Shown: positions 1 to 8,964, numbered from the stretch's first letter. The stretch: 64,000 nt of DNA from Clostridium_I sp047718555 (GCF_047718555.1 NZ_JBDNRK010000017.1:1-64000); one strand, 5' to 3'. Notes: generated by a model from the sequence alone, not told the origin. Translations and numbers: made by a program.

Positions 1-259
1 AAATAATACTTATATTAATATTAATTTTTAAAATATAAATTCCTATTATAATAAAAACTGCCATATTAATAATAGTATTTACTCCAAAACTAATAGGCAA
101 TAGTCTGACTAAATATGTTATAACTGCTAAAATTACACTGGCTACTAAAACTCTTTGTCTAGATATTTTTTTATTTGAAGAAATATAAGCAATCATTACT
201 ATTAAAAAAGATTCGGGAATAGTTCTGAAGAAAAACTCCAATGCTGATAATTTTAACAT
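1..259 (-). CDS. Small multi-pass membrane protein, partial (runs off left edge)
   Basis: The reverse strand reads open from an ATG at 259 to the window edge, so only about 86 N-terminal residues are visible. It starts MLKLSALEFFFRTIPESF and continues with alternating hydrophobic segments (about three predicted membrane helices). A GGAAGG ribosome site precedes the ATG, in the same arrangement as at the neighbouring gene. It is clearly paralogous to the gene at 383-868 (shared EFFFR-IPE-FLIVM pattern and spacing), so this is a tandem duplication. The function is not recognised. The fold resembles the membrane input region of some clostridial sensor kinases, but no kinase domain is visible. 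It probably shares the SAM-riboswitch transcript that starts near 1105. Confidence 0.6.
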   Translation of the reverse strand, partial: MLKLSALEFFFRTIPESFLIVMIAYISSNKKISRQRVLVASVILAVITYLVRLLPISFGVNTIINMAVFIIIGIYILKININISII

Positions 260-382
260 ATAGCACATCCTTCCAACAATATCCTTAAAATTATTATACC
301 ACGTTATAATAAAAAATAAAATATATGTCAAAAATATATTTATTAGTAAACTAATTGTTTTTTTGTGGAAATTATTACAATA

Positions 383-868
383 TTATTCATATTTATTTTT
401 TGTAAAGCATATTTGAGAGTGTTGTTTCTTAATTTTGTCCATAAATATATAAAACATTGCAACTATAAACATAAACATAATTAAAGATGGAGTATTATAT
501 ATAAGCCTTAATCCCACATTGTCAAATTTATTTATTTTAAATATATATACCAATATATATTTATTTATAAACTCACAAATTATAATTGAAATCACAGATA
601 CAAGTACTGACGCAACGCTGGTATTAATAGATATATTAAGAATATATATCCCTATAATTACAAAAGCTATACTACCCAGTACAGTATGTACACCAAATAC
701 AATTGGCAATGATCTTATTAAATATATTGAAATAGATAAAATAATTGTAGCTTCAGCTATTAATTTTTTAGAAATAGTTTTATTACAAAATATATGTGCC
801 ATCATTACTATTAAAAAGCACTCTGGGATACTTCTAAAAAAAAATTCCATGGGTGTTAATCTCAACAT
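383..868 (-). CDS. Small multi-pass membrane protein under SAM-I riboswitch
   Basis: 161-residue protein with about five hydrophobic helices and a short basic C-terminal tail (DKIKKQHSQICFTKNKYE). I chose the ATG at 868 (MLRLTPMEFFFRSIPE) because a GGAAGG ribosome site lies just before it and the tandem paralog begins identically. A longer upstream reading to 1030 would run through a riboswitch terminator and is rejected. No catalytic motif is visible and I do not recognise the family. It resembles the membrane half of clostridial sensor proteins without a kinase. Its position behind an S-box riboswitch predicts expression when S-adenosylmethionine is low, so a role in methionine or sulfur uptake or sensing is inferred, not shown. 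Confidence 0.65.
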   Translation of the reverse strand: MLRLTPMEFFFRSIPECFLIVMMAHIFCNKTISKKLIAEATIILSISIYLIRSLPIVFGVHTVLGSIAFVIIGIYILNISINTSVASVLVSVISIIICEFINKYILVYIFKINKFDNVGLRLIYNTPSLIMFMFIVAMFYIFMDKIKKQHSQICFTKNKYE

Positions 869-950
869 ATAGAACATCCTTCCAACATTATTTTTTAAAA
901 TTATTATACCACTTTGTAAAAAAATATAATATATGTAAAAGAAATATAAA

Positions 951-1091
951 TAAAAAACTCCTCTGATTGGTTTTATCCGATAAGAAGAGTTCATGTTCCA
1001 TATATTTCTTATCGATGCTAGCAGAGCCACCTTTCATTTGTAGGTTGGCATAGGATCATAGAGCTAACTCTCTCCCCCAATTCTTGATAAA
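951..1091 (-). promoter_or_regulatory. SAM-I (S-box) riboswitch with transcription terminator
   Basis: Read on the minus strand, the leader begins with TTTATCAAGAA (1091-1081, P1 5' side). The S-box core follows: GGGGGAGAGAGTTAGCTC, then TATGATCC and GCCAACCT pairing with AGGTGGC, closing with GATAAGAA (1013-1006, P1 3' side). The P1 3' side can instead pair with TTCTTATCG (986-978) as an antiterminator. That alternative competes with a terminator formed by CTCTTCT and AGAGGAG (989-958) followed by TTTTTT. This is the standard S-box layout: SAM binding stabilises P1 and lets the terminator form. It controls the membrane protein genes at 868 and probably 259. Confidence 0.85.
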
Positions 1092-1110
1092 TTATACATT
1101 TTATAAATAA

Positions 1111-1138
1111 ATTATATAACAATATTCAGTTTTTTCAA
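1111..1138 (-). promoter_or_regulatory. Sigma-A type promoter for the SAM riboswitch transcript
   Basis: On the minus strand, TTGAAA (1138-1133) and TATAAT (1116-1111) are separated by 16 nt. The predicted start near 1105 is about 14 nt before the riboswitch P1 stem, as expected for an S-box leader. Confidence 0.6.
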
Positions 1139-1275
1139 ACAATTTTTTTAAATTTAAGTAAATCTTTTATCTAGTCTATTATATTATCACTAAATATGAG
1201 CTTACCATTAAAATTACATTTTATTTAATACCAAGCACATATTTTACTTGTAGATTAATTATTTTAAATGTATAT

Positions 1276-2142
1276 TTATTCTTCATCATAAATATCTAAA
1301 AAAGAATACTTTTCTCCATTCTTTTCCCAGCCTACAATAGAGTTTAAATTTACATTTTGTGCTGCTTGAAATATAGATTTATCCACATCATTAAAGTTCT
1401 TTTTTAATTCACTTATTAAGTCCTTTACTTCCTTTCTTTTACTTGAAGTTTTTTCTGCTGCTACTATACACCCGCAGTTCATAGTAGACAATCCATTGTT
1501 ACGTACAAATTTCTTAATATCATTTTCCTCAATATAATATAATGGCCTAATTAGTTCTAATCCATCAAAATTTTTTGATTTCAGCTTTGGCTTCATAGTT
1601 TTAAAATTGCCTGAATATAAAACATTTAACATAGTAGTTTCTATGACATCATTAAAATGATGTCCTAAAGCCAATTTATTACATCCCAGTTCTTTAGCTT
1701 TAGTATAAAGTGCTCCTCTACGCATCCTGGCACACATATAACAAGGATAGTCCTTAGCTATATTTTCTACAACTTCAAAAATGCCAGATTCAAAAAGATG
1801 TACTGGAATATTTAAGTATTCACAATTATTAAGTAGCAATTCTCTGTTACTTTCATGAAATCCTGGATCCATGGCAATGAACTCCAATTCAAAATTAATT
1901 TGAGGATGATATTTCAGCTGCTGAAATAATTTTGCCATAAGAAGACTATCCTTGCCTCCAGAGACAGCTACTGCAATTTTGTCTCCCTCTTCTACCAGTT
2001 TAAAATCTTTAATTGCTCTAATAAATTTTGTCCATAGATATTTTCTATATTTTTTAACTATACTACGTTCTATATCCTGCAGCGGCTTTCTTTCGCATAA
2101 TGGTATTAACAACTCGCAACCGCTTCCTCCAATACTACTCAT
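1276..2142 (-). CDS. TtcA/TilS-like PP-loop tRNA thiolation ATPase
   Basis: 288-residue ATP-PPi loop protein. The SGGKDSLLMA motif near residue 61 is the adenylating P-loop, and CYMCARMRRGALY near residue 135 is the CxxC pair that in TtcA ligates an iron-sulfur cluster. A third cysteine region (NCGC) lies in the C-terminal third. The family adenylates and thiolates cytidine-32 of tRNA or acts in related thiolation steps in the cytoplasm. The length fits TtcA. The start has a GAGGTG ribosome site seven bases upstream. It stands alone, with a family 1 repeat upstream at 2403. A related thiolase of different tRNA specificity cannot be excluded, so no symbol is given. Confidence 0.8.
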   Translation of the reverse strand: MSSIGGSGCELLIPLCERKPLQDIERSIVKKYRKYLWTKFIRAIKDFKLVEEGDKIAVAVSGGKDSLLMAKLFQQLKYHPQINFELEFIAMDPGFHESNRELLLNNCEYLNIPVHLFESGIFEVVENIAKDYPCYMCARMRRGALYTKAKELGCNKLALGHHFNDVIETTMLNVLYSGNFKTMKPKLKSKNFDGLELIRPLYYIEENDIKKFVRNNGLSTMNCGCIVAAEKTSSKRKEVKDLISELKKNFNDVDKSIFQAAQNVNLNSIVGWEKNGEKYSFLDIYDEE

Positions 2143-2402
2143 TTTTACACCTCATTTTATTTAATTAATCTATAGTTTTTATTGAAACATTCATCAAATA
2201 TATAAGAATTTAAAACCACTTTAATTTCTACTATCTTTTGTTTAAAAATAGTTTAATTTCAATTCATCAGGTAATCTGACAAATCGCCGATAGAACTAAT
2301 AATACCTATTTTAAATATTATTGAAATATTTTTCAACATTATTTTTAAGAGGTACACTATAATTAGCCTACAAAAATCTGTAAATTAATTTCCACCATAG
2401 CA

Positions 2403-2531
2403 TTTATCCGATGACTAGCCGCTGTAACACTCCACCTTCTAAAGGTGGAGATAACACCGGCACGTCCCTGGATAATTCATCTAAACTCAGTGGGAATATA
2501 CAAACTCCCACTGAGTAAGATTCATTGATAG
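2403..2531. repeat. Family 1 structured repeat, copy 1
   Basis: The stretch 2143-2568 contains no gene; its right part is this repeat. It begins TTATCCGATGACTAGCC, forms a nested hairpin (CTCCACC pairs with GGTGGAG, flanked by GCCG with CGGC), then has GTCCCTGGATAATTC. It ends in a second hairpin in which an 11-base arm at 2485-2495 pairs perfectly with 2506-2516. Related copies lie at 30590-30712, 40017-40152 and 23916-24045, with shorter remnants near 7358 and 18803. The arms differ in sequence between copies but keep pairing, so the structure is what is conserved. It looks like a non-autonomous palindrome-associated element, perhaps derived from IS200/IS605, or a dispersed RNA gene. Confidence 0.6.
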
Positions 2532-2568
2532 TGTTTTAATATGAAATCTTCATGAGATAATCATACTA

Positions 2569-4278
2569 TTAAATAAATTTAAATTGTGTTACATCAAAGA
2601 GTCCCTTGTCTGTAATTCTAATCTCTGGTATTACAGGCAATGCTAAAAATGATAATGTAATAAATGGATCTATATTCTTATTAATTCCAAGCTTCAGGGC
2701 TTCCTTAATCATTTTATTTAGAGTCTTTTCCACATATTCTGCATTTTTATCACTCATTAGGCCTGCTATGGGAAGGGGTAAGGTTCCTTTAACCTCTCCC
2801 CTGCTTACAACAGTGTAGCCACCATTTACCCTCTTAATCTCCTCAATGGCTGTTATCATGTCATCATCATTATCTCCTATTACAATTAAATTATGGGAGT
2901 CATGAGCTACAGTACTGGCAATGGCTCCATTCCTGATATTAAAATTACTAACTATACCAAGGCCTATATTTTTTGTTGCCTTGTGTCTTTCTATAACCGC
3001 TATTTTTGAAAAAGTTTCATCAGCTATAAAAGTTCCATTTTCTATAGTCACTTTTTTATTTTCTTTTTTAGTGATTAACTCATTGTCCATAATTTTTATT
3101 ACTGCTGCTACATTGCTGGCAAGTTTTATTTTCAAATCCTCATCACTTATATCCCTTACTCTCACGGTATTGAATACATTATTATCATCTATGTTTAAGT
3201 CAATTTTGGCACAAATTTTCTTATATTCATAAATCATCTTTCCACGATAAAGTACTTTATCTATATTGAAATCTTCCAAACTGTTTAATATTAATATATC
3301 TGCAGAATATCCTGGTGCCACAGCCCCCAGTCTTTTTAATTTATAGCACTGAGCAGCATTTATTGTGGCCATGCATATGGCATCTATGGGACTCACTCCA
3401 TACTCTATTGCCTTTTTTATATTATAACTTATATGTCCATTTTGCCTTATGTCCTCTAAATGTTTATCATCCGTGCAGAAAACACATCTATCAAATCCCA
3501 TATGATTTTTAATAATACCTTCAATCAAATTCTTCAGATTTCTAGCTGCTGAACCTTCTCTTATTTGAAGGTACATTCCAAGTCTTAAACGTTCCACTGC
3601 CTCTTCTATGGTAGAACATTCATGATCAGTCATAATTCCAGCTGTTCTATAGGCATTTAGTGCATCTCCTGTAAGATTTGGTGAGTGTCCATCAATGATC
3701 TTATTATCAAACAAATCAATCTTTTTTAACATTTTTTCATTGCCGCCTGTTACTGCTGGATAATCCATAACTTCTCCAAGACCTAAGATTCTATCATTTG
3801 ATAAAAATGGTTCAATAAGTTCTGCAGTTAAATCCGCTCCATTATTTTCAAAAGGTGTGCTAGGTACACTGGAAGGCATCATGTAATAGATATTTAATGG
3901 TAGTTCTTTTGATTGATTAAGCATAAAATTTATTCCATTAATTCCACAAACATTAGCTATTTCATGAGGGTCTGCTATAAGTGTTGTAGTGCCATGTGGT
4001 ATTATTGTTCTGGCAAATTGTGGCGGGGTGACCATAGTAGACTCTATATGCATATGACTGTCTATAAGGCCTGGGCAGACATATTTTCCATTAGCATCTA
4101 TCTCCATAACACCAGAATAATCACCTATTCCCACAATTTGATCTTTACAAATTGCTATATCCCCCTTAATTATTTCCTTTGTAAATACATTAACTATATT
4201 TGAATTTTTAATAACTAAATCCGCTTTTTCTCTTTTCATGGCCATATTTATTCTCTGTCTTTTTAATTCTACACTCAT
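2569..4278 (-). CDS. ade: Adenine deaminase
   Basis: 569-residue amidohydrolase that hydrolyses adenine to hypoxanthine and ammonia (purine salvage, cytoplasm). The metal-binding motif PGLIDSHMHIESTM near residue 91 is diagnostic, followed by HGTTTLIADPHEIANVCG, DGHSPNL, and the CTDDKH motif that supplies the second metal and catalytic residues. The C-terminal part (IASTVAHDSHNLIVIGDN) matches the specialised domain of bacterial adenine deaminases, and the length is typical. The ATG is preceded by AAGGAG. It is transcribed alone. A preQ1 riboswitch and a repeat lie upstream on the opposite strand and belong to the divergent queT. Confidence 0.93.
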   Translation of the reverse strand: MSVELKRQRINMAMKREKADLVIKNSNIVNVFTKEIIKGDIAICKDQIVGIGDYSGVMEIDANGKYVCPGLIDSHMHIESTMVTPPQFARTIIPHGTTTLIADPHEIANVCGINGINFMLNQSKELPLNIYYMMPSSVPSTPFENNGADLTAELIEPFLSNDRILGLGEVMDYPAVTGGNEKMLKKIDLFDNKIIDGHSPNLTGDALNAYRTAGIMTDHECSTIEEAVERLRLGMYLQIREGSAARNLKNLIEGIIKNHMGFDRCVFCTDDKHLEDIRQNGHISYNIKKAIEYGVSPIDAICMATINAAQCYKLKRLGAVAPGYSADILILNSLEDFNIDKVLYRGKMIYEYKKICAKIDLNIDDNNVFNTVRVRDISDEDLKIKLASNVAAVIKIMDNELITKKENKKVTIENGTFIADETFSKIAVIERHKATKNIGLGIVSNFNIRNGAIASTVAHDSHNLIVIGDNDDDMITAIEEIKRVNGGYTVVSRGEVKGTLPLPIAGLMSDKNAEYVEKTLNKMIKEALKLGINKNIDPFITLSFLALPVIPEIRITDKGLFDVTQFKFI

Positions 4279-4408
4279 TACATTACTCCTTGTATAATTG
4301 TCTATATTATTGCTTTAAAGCAAAATCATATGCTATTTTAGATTTATTTGAATGCGCCTATATAAAAAATCTATTGAAACTTCCTTACTAACCTGATACA
4401 ATTTTCAG

Positions 4409-4510
4409 TGACAGTTCGGAAGCCTCCTGTCATTAAACAAAACTACGGCATTGAAATCTAGAATAACTTAGATGGATAAGCTGTCTTTTAGGCAGCCTTT
4501 TTTGTTATAA
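4409..4510 (+). promoter_or_regulatory. preQ1-I riboswitch and terminator upstream of queT
   Basis: The aptamer spans about 4409-4447. Its P1 stem is TGACA (4409-4413) with TGTCA (4428-4432), the core is TTC then TCC, and an A-rich tail (TTAAACAAAACTACGG) follows. This matches the compact preQ1-I layout: GUUC, CC, then an A-rich single strand that folds back. A terminator follows, GCTGTC (4480-4485) with GGCAGC (4491-4496) and a T run. It should switch off the downstream queuosine precursor transporter when preQ1 is present. A 162-bp hairpin repeat (4553-4714) now lies between this terminator and the gene. The rest of 4279-4783 holds only a single repeat-like arm near 4345. Confidence 0.75.
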
Positions 4511-4552
4511 TTTTAATATATCTATAACCAAAATGTTTTATTTAAATTAAGT

Positions 4553-4714
4553 AAGGCATATGAAAATAAATAGTAAGTCAAAGATGCGACGTATATTTTG
4601 AATCATACAAGGAAACAGGTTCCGAAGATAGTGAGCTATCTGAGGGTTCTGTTGACGCAGTAGGATTCAAAATAGGCTAGCATACTGACTTAGTTATTTT
4701 TTGAAGATGCCTAA
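4553..4714. repeat. Family 2 palindromic repeat, longest copy
   Basis: The ends are inverted: AAGGCATATGAAAATAAATA at the left and the complement-like TTATTTTTTGAAGATGCCTAA at the right. Inside are nested pairs, ATTTTGAATC (4595-4604) with GATTCAAAAT, and AGATAG with CTATCT (near 4626-4641). Shorter copies at 25795, 27617, 38821 and 40364 keep the ends but lack the interior of about 95 nt. This copy is therefore the fullest form of a small non-autonomous element (MITE-like). Confidence 0.65.
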
Positions 4715-4783
4715 GATTCATTGATATTATAATGCTGTAACTTTTGAATTTAATAGGCTTACTAAAAAAATTTGGAGGTTACT

Positions 4784-5269
4784 ATGAAAAATTTCTTTCA
4801 GACAAAAAATTTAGTGAGAACAGCTATGGTAGCAGCTCTATATGGTGCATTAACCTGGGTACTCTCTTCTTTAAGCTATGGTCCCATTCAATTCAGATTA
4901 ACAGAAATTATGGTTTTATTGGCTTTTATAGATTCTGCTTATATACCAGGTCTTGTTCTTGGCTGCATCATTGCGAACATATTTAGTCCAATGGGCTTTG
5001 TAGATATGGCTTTTGGCAGTTTCGCCACACTTATAGCTGTTTTTTTAATAAGCAAAACCAAGAATCTATTCCTAGCAACATTATATCCTACTATTGCCAA
5101 CGGCATAATAATTGCCATTGAGTTATATTTTATATTGAAATTACCTTTTCTATTAAGCTTTGGTGAAGTGGCCCTTGGAGAATTTATAGTTGTAACTTGC
5201 TTAGGTTATCCAATTTTTAAAGCCATATTTAAAAACGAAAAATTAGTAGCTTTATTAAAATTCAATTAA
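4784..5269 (+). CDS. queT: QueT family queuosine-precursor transporter (ECF S component)
   Basis: 161-residue, highly hydrophobic protein with about five or six membrane helices. It carries the N-terminal motif LVRTAMVAALYGALTW typical of ECF-transporter substrate-binding (S) subunits and the QueT signature around PIQFRLTEIMVLLAF and GCIIANIFSPMGFVDMAFGSFATL. The family imports queuosine precursors such as preQ1 using a shared energising module, which is not encoded here. I chose the ATG at 4784 because GGAGG ends five bases before it. The preQ1-I riboswitch at 4409 supports the substrate, although a repeat separates the switch from the gene. Confidence 0.88.
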   Translation: MKNFFQTKNLVRTAMVAALYGALTWVLSSLSYGPIQFRLTEIMVLLAFIDSAYIPGLVLGCIIANIFSPMGFVDMAFGSFATLIAVFLISKTKNLFLATLYPTIANGIIIAIELYFILKLPFLLSFGEVALGEFIVVTCLGYPIFKAIFKNEKLVALLKFN

Positions 5270-5340
5270 AATATATCAATTTTTACTTACATGCTGCTGT
5301 TATTTCACAATAAACATTTAAGCATTACAGCAGCTGTCCC

Positions 5341-5378
5341 TTACAAGCTTTGAAGAGATATTACTTCAAGGCTTGTAA
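5341..5378. terminator. Bidirectional terminator between queT and the 5403 gene
   Basis: The arms at 5341-5355 and 5364-5378 pair over 15 positions with one G-U wobble and an 8-nt loop. AT-rich tracts flank both sides between two convergent genes. Confidence 0.7.
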
Positions 5379-5402
5379 AAATATTTTGAAATTTTTGTTA
5401 CT

Positions 5403-5807
5403 CTACATATTATTACTGATATAGAATTTTACATTCATCTCTTTATTTGCTATGTTCAAATCTGTAATCTGTACCCCCGAAAATTGTTTTAAAAGAAATT
5501 TATTTGCTTTCACTATAACTATTTTGTTGTGTATATATATATAATTCTCACTATCGGTTTTCTTTAAAAATCCCATGAACATATTTATAATACCCTCGTT
5601 AGAGTTTAGAGTGAAGTAAATTTTACCCTTCTCAAACTTATTGAACATAAGAATAACCTTGATACTTGGTAAAAAGCCTATACCCACTGTTATTTCAATT
5701 TCCCTGTCATTAATAGCCGCTAGTTTTCTCACCTTTTTTTTATCATAATCTGCATTTTTTTCAATTAAAACCAGAACTTCCTCCATAGAAATATTTAAAT
5801 GAGCCAT
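5403..5807 (-). CDS. Conserved-looking hypothetical protein, 134 aa
   Basis: Soluble 134-residue protein of mixed alpha/beta character with no signal peptide, membrane helix or cysteine motif. The N-terminal helix (MAHLNISMEEVLVLIEKNADYDKKKV) is followed by alternating beta strands (REIEITVGIGF, SIKVILMFNKFEKGKIYFTLN, NYIYIHNKIVIVKANKFLLKQF). I do not recognise a family. The start is supported by GGGAG about ten bases upstream. It is a single gene between the convergent queT and the MATE gene. Codon usage looks like that of its neighbours. Confidence 0.7.
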   Translation of the reverse strand: MAHLNISMEEVLVLIEKNADYDKKKVRKLAAINDREIEITVGIGFLPSIKVILMFNKFEKGKIYFTLNSNEGIINMFMGFLKKTDSENYIYIHNKIVIVKANKFLLKQFSGVQITDLNIANKEMNVKFYISNNM

Positions 5808-5886
5808 GAATAATACTCCCTATATATTATTTATATATCACTATATCATATGATTTATTTTTTCAATTTATATAGTTTAAATAAAA

Positions 5887-7284
5887 TTATATAGATTCAC
5901 TTTTAGAAATATTATTACTTTTCTTTATTACTACAATATTTTTCCATGCACCTTTTTTAAATCTTATTATATACAAAATTCCCCTTACAAGCCAATCTAT
6001 ATACATTGCAAGCCAAACCCCTATTAATCCTAGACCCAAAGGTATTCCAAGTATATATCCAAGAGTTATTCTAATTAGCCACATACCCATAATTGAAGTA
6101 ATCATAGTATATTTAGCATCTCCTGCCCCTTTTAACCCTGCTGGCAATACGAAACCAATAGCCCAAAGTGAAGTACCTATACCATTTATTATTAAAATAT
6201 TAGTAGTTAAATGCATAATATCTGAATTTTGAGTATATAGTGTTGAAAGTAATTTTGCAAAAGGTATAGATATAAGCCCTACTGTCATCAATCCTACAGT
6301 AGAAATTTTAGTTATATACGCTAAACATTTTCCTGCTTCTTCAGTCCTTCCCTTGCCCATATACTGTCCTACCAAGGCAGTAGCTGCTATACTTAGTGCA
6401 TTACCTGGTATATTAAACATATTAGTTATAGAAACACTTATGGAATTGGAAGCTATGGCTATTGTACCCATATCTACGATATATACTTGAGTAATTAATT
6501 TTCCACAATTAAACAATAAAGATTCCACACTGGCAGGAATTCCTATACCAAAAATAGGCTTCAATAATTCTTTATTGAATTTAAATACATTTAATTTAGT
6601 TAATTTTAATATTTTAGTTCCTCTTAGTAGAACCACCAAGACTACCATTGCACCAATTATCCTTGCAAAGGCTATACCAAAAGCCGCGCCCTTTACTCCA
6701 AAACCAGTAGTATGAATATTAATGAATCCATCGTGAATGTTTATTCCATATATAAAAATAAAGCTTAAGATTACGTTTATAAAATTCATAAAAATACTGT
6801 TCTTCATTGGAGTTTTAGTATCTCCAGCACCTCTTAATATTCCATTACAAATTAAATCTACAGCTATTAACGGATAGGTTAAAAGGGTTATAGTGAGATA
6901 AGTGTAAGTATCTCTTATTACTGTACCCTCTGCTGAACCAAACAAAAGTGATATAAGCTGATTATGAAATACATATGTAAGTAAAGTTATTCCAATGGAT
7001 ATCAAAATTCCAGAATATAATACCTGCTTCATTGACTCATTAGCTAATTTATTATTTCCCTGTCCTATAAATTGTGCAACTACAACAGTACCCCCTATTG
7101 CTAGAGCAGAAAAAAATGCAATAAATATATTATTTATTGAATCCACCATTCCAATGGCTGACACAGCTTCTTTTCCTATATGGCCAGCCATCATGGTGTT
7201 AATCATTCCCATGGACATAACAAATAATTGCTCGGTAAATATAGGTATTGTCAAATTAAATACGTCTTTTCTTACAAATCTCAA
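5887..7284 (-). CDS. MATE family multidrug/sodium antiporter
   Basis: 465-residue inner-membrane protein with about 12 hydrophobic helices in two homologous halves, the MATE architecture. Family features include FTEQLFVMSMGMINTMMAGHIGKEAVSAIGMVDS near the N-terminus and IGIPASVESLLFNCGKLITQV at the start of the second half. MATE proteins export cationic drugs or metabolites in exchange for Na+ or H+; the substrate here is unknown. The start is a TTG with a weak AAGAGATG site upstream, so a nearby alternative start is possible. It is monocistronic. Upstream is a 347-nt gap holding only a decayed family 1 repeat. Confidence 0.88.
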   Translation of the reverse strand: MRFVRKDVFNLTIPIFTEQLFVMSMGMINTMMAGHIGKEAVSAIGMVDSINNIFIAFFSALAIGGTVVVAQFIGQGNNKLANESMKQVLYSGILISIGITLLTYVFHNQLISLLFGSAEGTVIRDTYTYLTITLLTYPLIAVDLICNGILRGAGDTKTPMKNSIFMNFINVILSFIFIYGINIHDGFINIHTTGFGVKGAAFGIAFARIIGAMVVLVVLLRGTKILKLTKLNVFKFNKELLKPIFGIGIPASVESLLFNCGKLITQVYIVDMGTIAIASNSISVSITNMFNIPGNALSIAATALVGQYMGKGRTEEAGKCLAYITKISTVGLMTVGLISIPFAKLLSTLYTQNSDIMHLTTNILIINGIGTSLWAIGFVLPAGLKGAGDAKYTMITSIMGMWLIRITLGYILGIPLGLGLIGVWLAMYIDWLVRGILYIIRFKKGAWKNIVVIKKSNNISKSESI

Positions 7285-7357
7285 TCTTGAGCCATCTCTT
7301 TTCTTTTTTTGAAATATGTCTTTCAGTTACATACTGACATTTTATCAATGCTATTGT

Positions 7358-7412
7358 AAATTTGTACTCCTACTAAGTTTAGATGAATTATCTAAACACT
7401 AGTCATTGAATA
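7358..7412. repeat. Family 1 repeat remnant
   Basis: The minus strand contains CAATGACTAGTG followed directly by GATAATTCATCTAAACTTAG, i.e. the two ends of the family 1 unit with its middle hairpin deleted. The remnant forms an 8-bp hairpin (GTTTAGAT with ATCTAAAC). Nothing else is recognisable in the gap 7285-7631. Confidence 0.4.
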
Positions 7413-7631
7413 AAACTGATGCTAAGCATTGTATACGTTTTAATAAAATTCATAATTAAATAAATAACGTATCATTTCTAGGATAAATCAAACAAATAAT
7501 AAATTCAATACACAAACTAGAGAAAAAAAGTGTAAAAAAATTAAAAAACATGAATATGATAGTAATAATAACTTTAGGCATCTTTTACTTGTTGTTTATT
7601 TCCAGATGTCTTAATTGAAAGGGTGAGTTTT

Positions 7632-8909
7632 TTGAAGGTTATAATAATCGGAGGTGGCTGGTCTGGCTGTGCAGCAGCTATTACGGCTAAAAGAGCAGGA
7701 GCTGAAGTTAGTTTATATGAAAGAACTGATTTATTACTTGGTCTTGGAAATGTAGGCGGCATAATGAGAAATAATGGAAGATACACCGCAGCAGAAGAAC
7801 TTATAAATCTTGGCGCCGGAGATTTAATCCACATAACAGATAATAATACTACACATAAAAATGTAGACTTTCCCGGCCATGAACACGCCTGGTTCTATGA
7901 TGTAAATAAAATTGAACCCGAGGTAAAAAAGCATTTATTCTCTTTAGAAATAGATGTAAAAACATTATCTAGAGTAGTAAACATAAAAAAAGAAAAAGAT
8001 AAAATTACAGGTATAAAACTGGAAAATGGAAGTATTGTAGATGGCGATGTATTTATAGACACCACCGGTTCTACTGGTGGAATGAATAACTGCTTTAAAC
8101 ATGGTAATGGATGTGTAATGTGCATTTTAAGATGTCCTACCTTTGGATCAAGGGTAAGTATTAGTTCTCTTGCGGGAGCAAAAGATATAGTATCTGAAAG
8201 AGATGATGGCAGCCTTGGAGCCTTTAGTGGTTCCTGCGAAATATCAAGAGATAGTCTATCTAAAGAAATAATAGATCAGTTAGATGATAAAGGTATAGTC
8301 ATTTTCAAAATTCCAGAGGAAGATGTAAATCTTGAAAAGTTAAAACTTAAAGTTTGCCAGCAATATGCCCTTGAAAAATTTGCCGAAAATTTAATTCTAT
8401 TAGATACAGGACATATAAAAATTATGACACCCTTTTATCCACTGGATAAATTACGAAAAATTAAAGGCCTAGACAAAGCTAGATTTATGGATCCCTATTC
8501 TGGTGGTAGAGGTAATTCCGTTAGATACCTGGCTGCTGCTCCAAGAACTAATGATCTTAAAGTTGTTGGTGTAGGCAATTTATTTTGTGCTGGTGAAAAA
8601 TCAGGCTTTTTTGTAGGACATACTGAAGCCATGTGTACTGGCTCTCTGGCTGGACACAATGCCGTACGATATTTAGCCAATCTAGAACCCATAATACTAC
8701 CTGATTCCACAGCCACAGGAGATTTAATTTCCTATGCAAACTATAGGTTAAAAGCAAAAGATGGTAAGAAGATTAAATGCACTTTTTCTGGAGCTGAATA
8801 TTTTGATAGAATGAAAAAATTAGGTCTTTATTCTATTGATAATAAAGAGATTAAAAAAAGAATAAATAATCTAGGACTTACAGGACTTTATAGGAAAAAG
8901 TTAATATAG
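7632..8909 (+). CDS. FAD-dependent oxidoreductase (FAD_oxidored family)
   Basis: About 425 residues. The N-terminal Rossmann motif IIIGGGWSGCAAAITAKRAGAEVSLYER binds FAD, and a second FAD-contact region (LFCAGEKSGFFVGHTEAMCTGSLAGHNA) lies near residue 315, as in GidA/TrmFO-related flavoproteins and the FAD-dependent oxidoreductase superfamily. It also has a cysteine-rich segment (CFKHGNGCVMCILRCPTFGSR) in its middle. I prefer the TTG at 7632: GAAAGGG ends about eight bases before it, whereas a GTG at 7623 overlaps that ribosome site. No signal peptide. The substrate is unknown. It is a single gene closed by a terminator at 8965. Confidence 0.75.
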   Translation: MKVIIIGGGWSGCAAAITAKRAGAEVSLYERTDLLLGLGNVGGIMRNNGRYTAAEELINLGAGDLIHITDNNTTHKNVDFPGHEHAWFYDVNKIEPEVKKHLFSLEIDVKTLSRVVNIKKEKDKITGIKLENGSIVDGDVFIDTTGSTGGMNNCFKHGNGCVMCILRCPTFGSRVSISSLAGAKDIVSERDDGSLGAFSGSCEISRDSLSKEIIDQLDDKGIVIFKIPEEDVNLEKLKLKVCQQYALEKFAENLILLDTGHIKIMTPFYPLDKLRKIKGLDKARFMDPYSGGRGNSVRYLAAAPRTNDLKVVGVGNLFCAGEKSGFFVGHTEAMCTGSLAGHNAVRYLANLEPIILPDSTATGDLISYANYRLKAKDGKKIKCTFSGAEYFDRMKKLGLYSIDNKEIKKRINNLGLTGLYRKKLI

Positions 8910-8964
8910 AACTGTCCTTCTTTAAAGTATGCTTAAATTTTAGTATGATATAAAAACTAAAAAG

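Noticed and set aside
868..1030. N-terminal extension of the membrane protein to 1030
   Set aside because: It would be encoded by the SAM riboswitch terminator and antiterminator; the paralog and the GGAAGG site support the start at 868.
2403..2531. CRISPR array or tRNA gene in the hairpin-rich intergenic DNA
   Set aside because: The repeats are dispersed singly, not in regularly spaced arrays, and no cloverleaf with TTCGA-type arm is visible.
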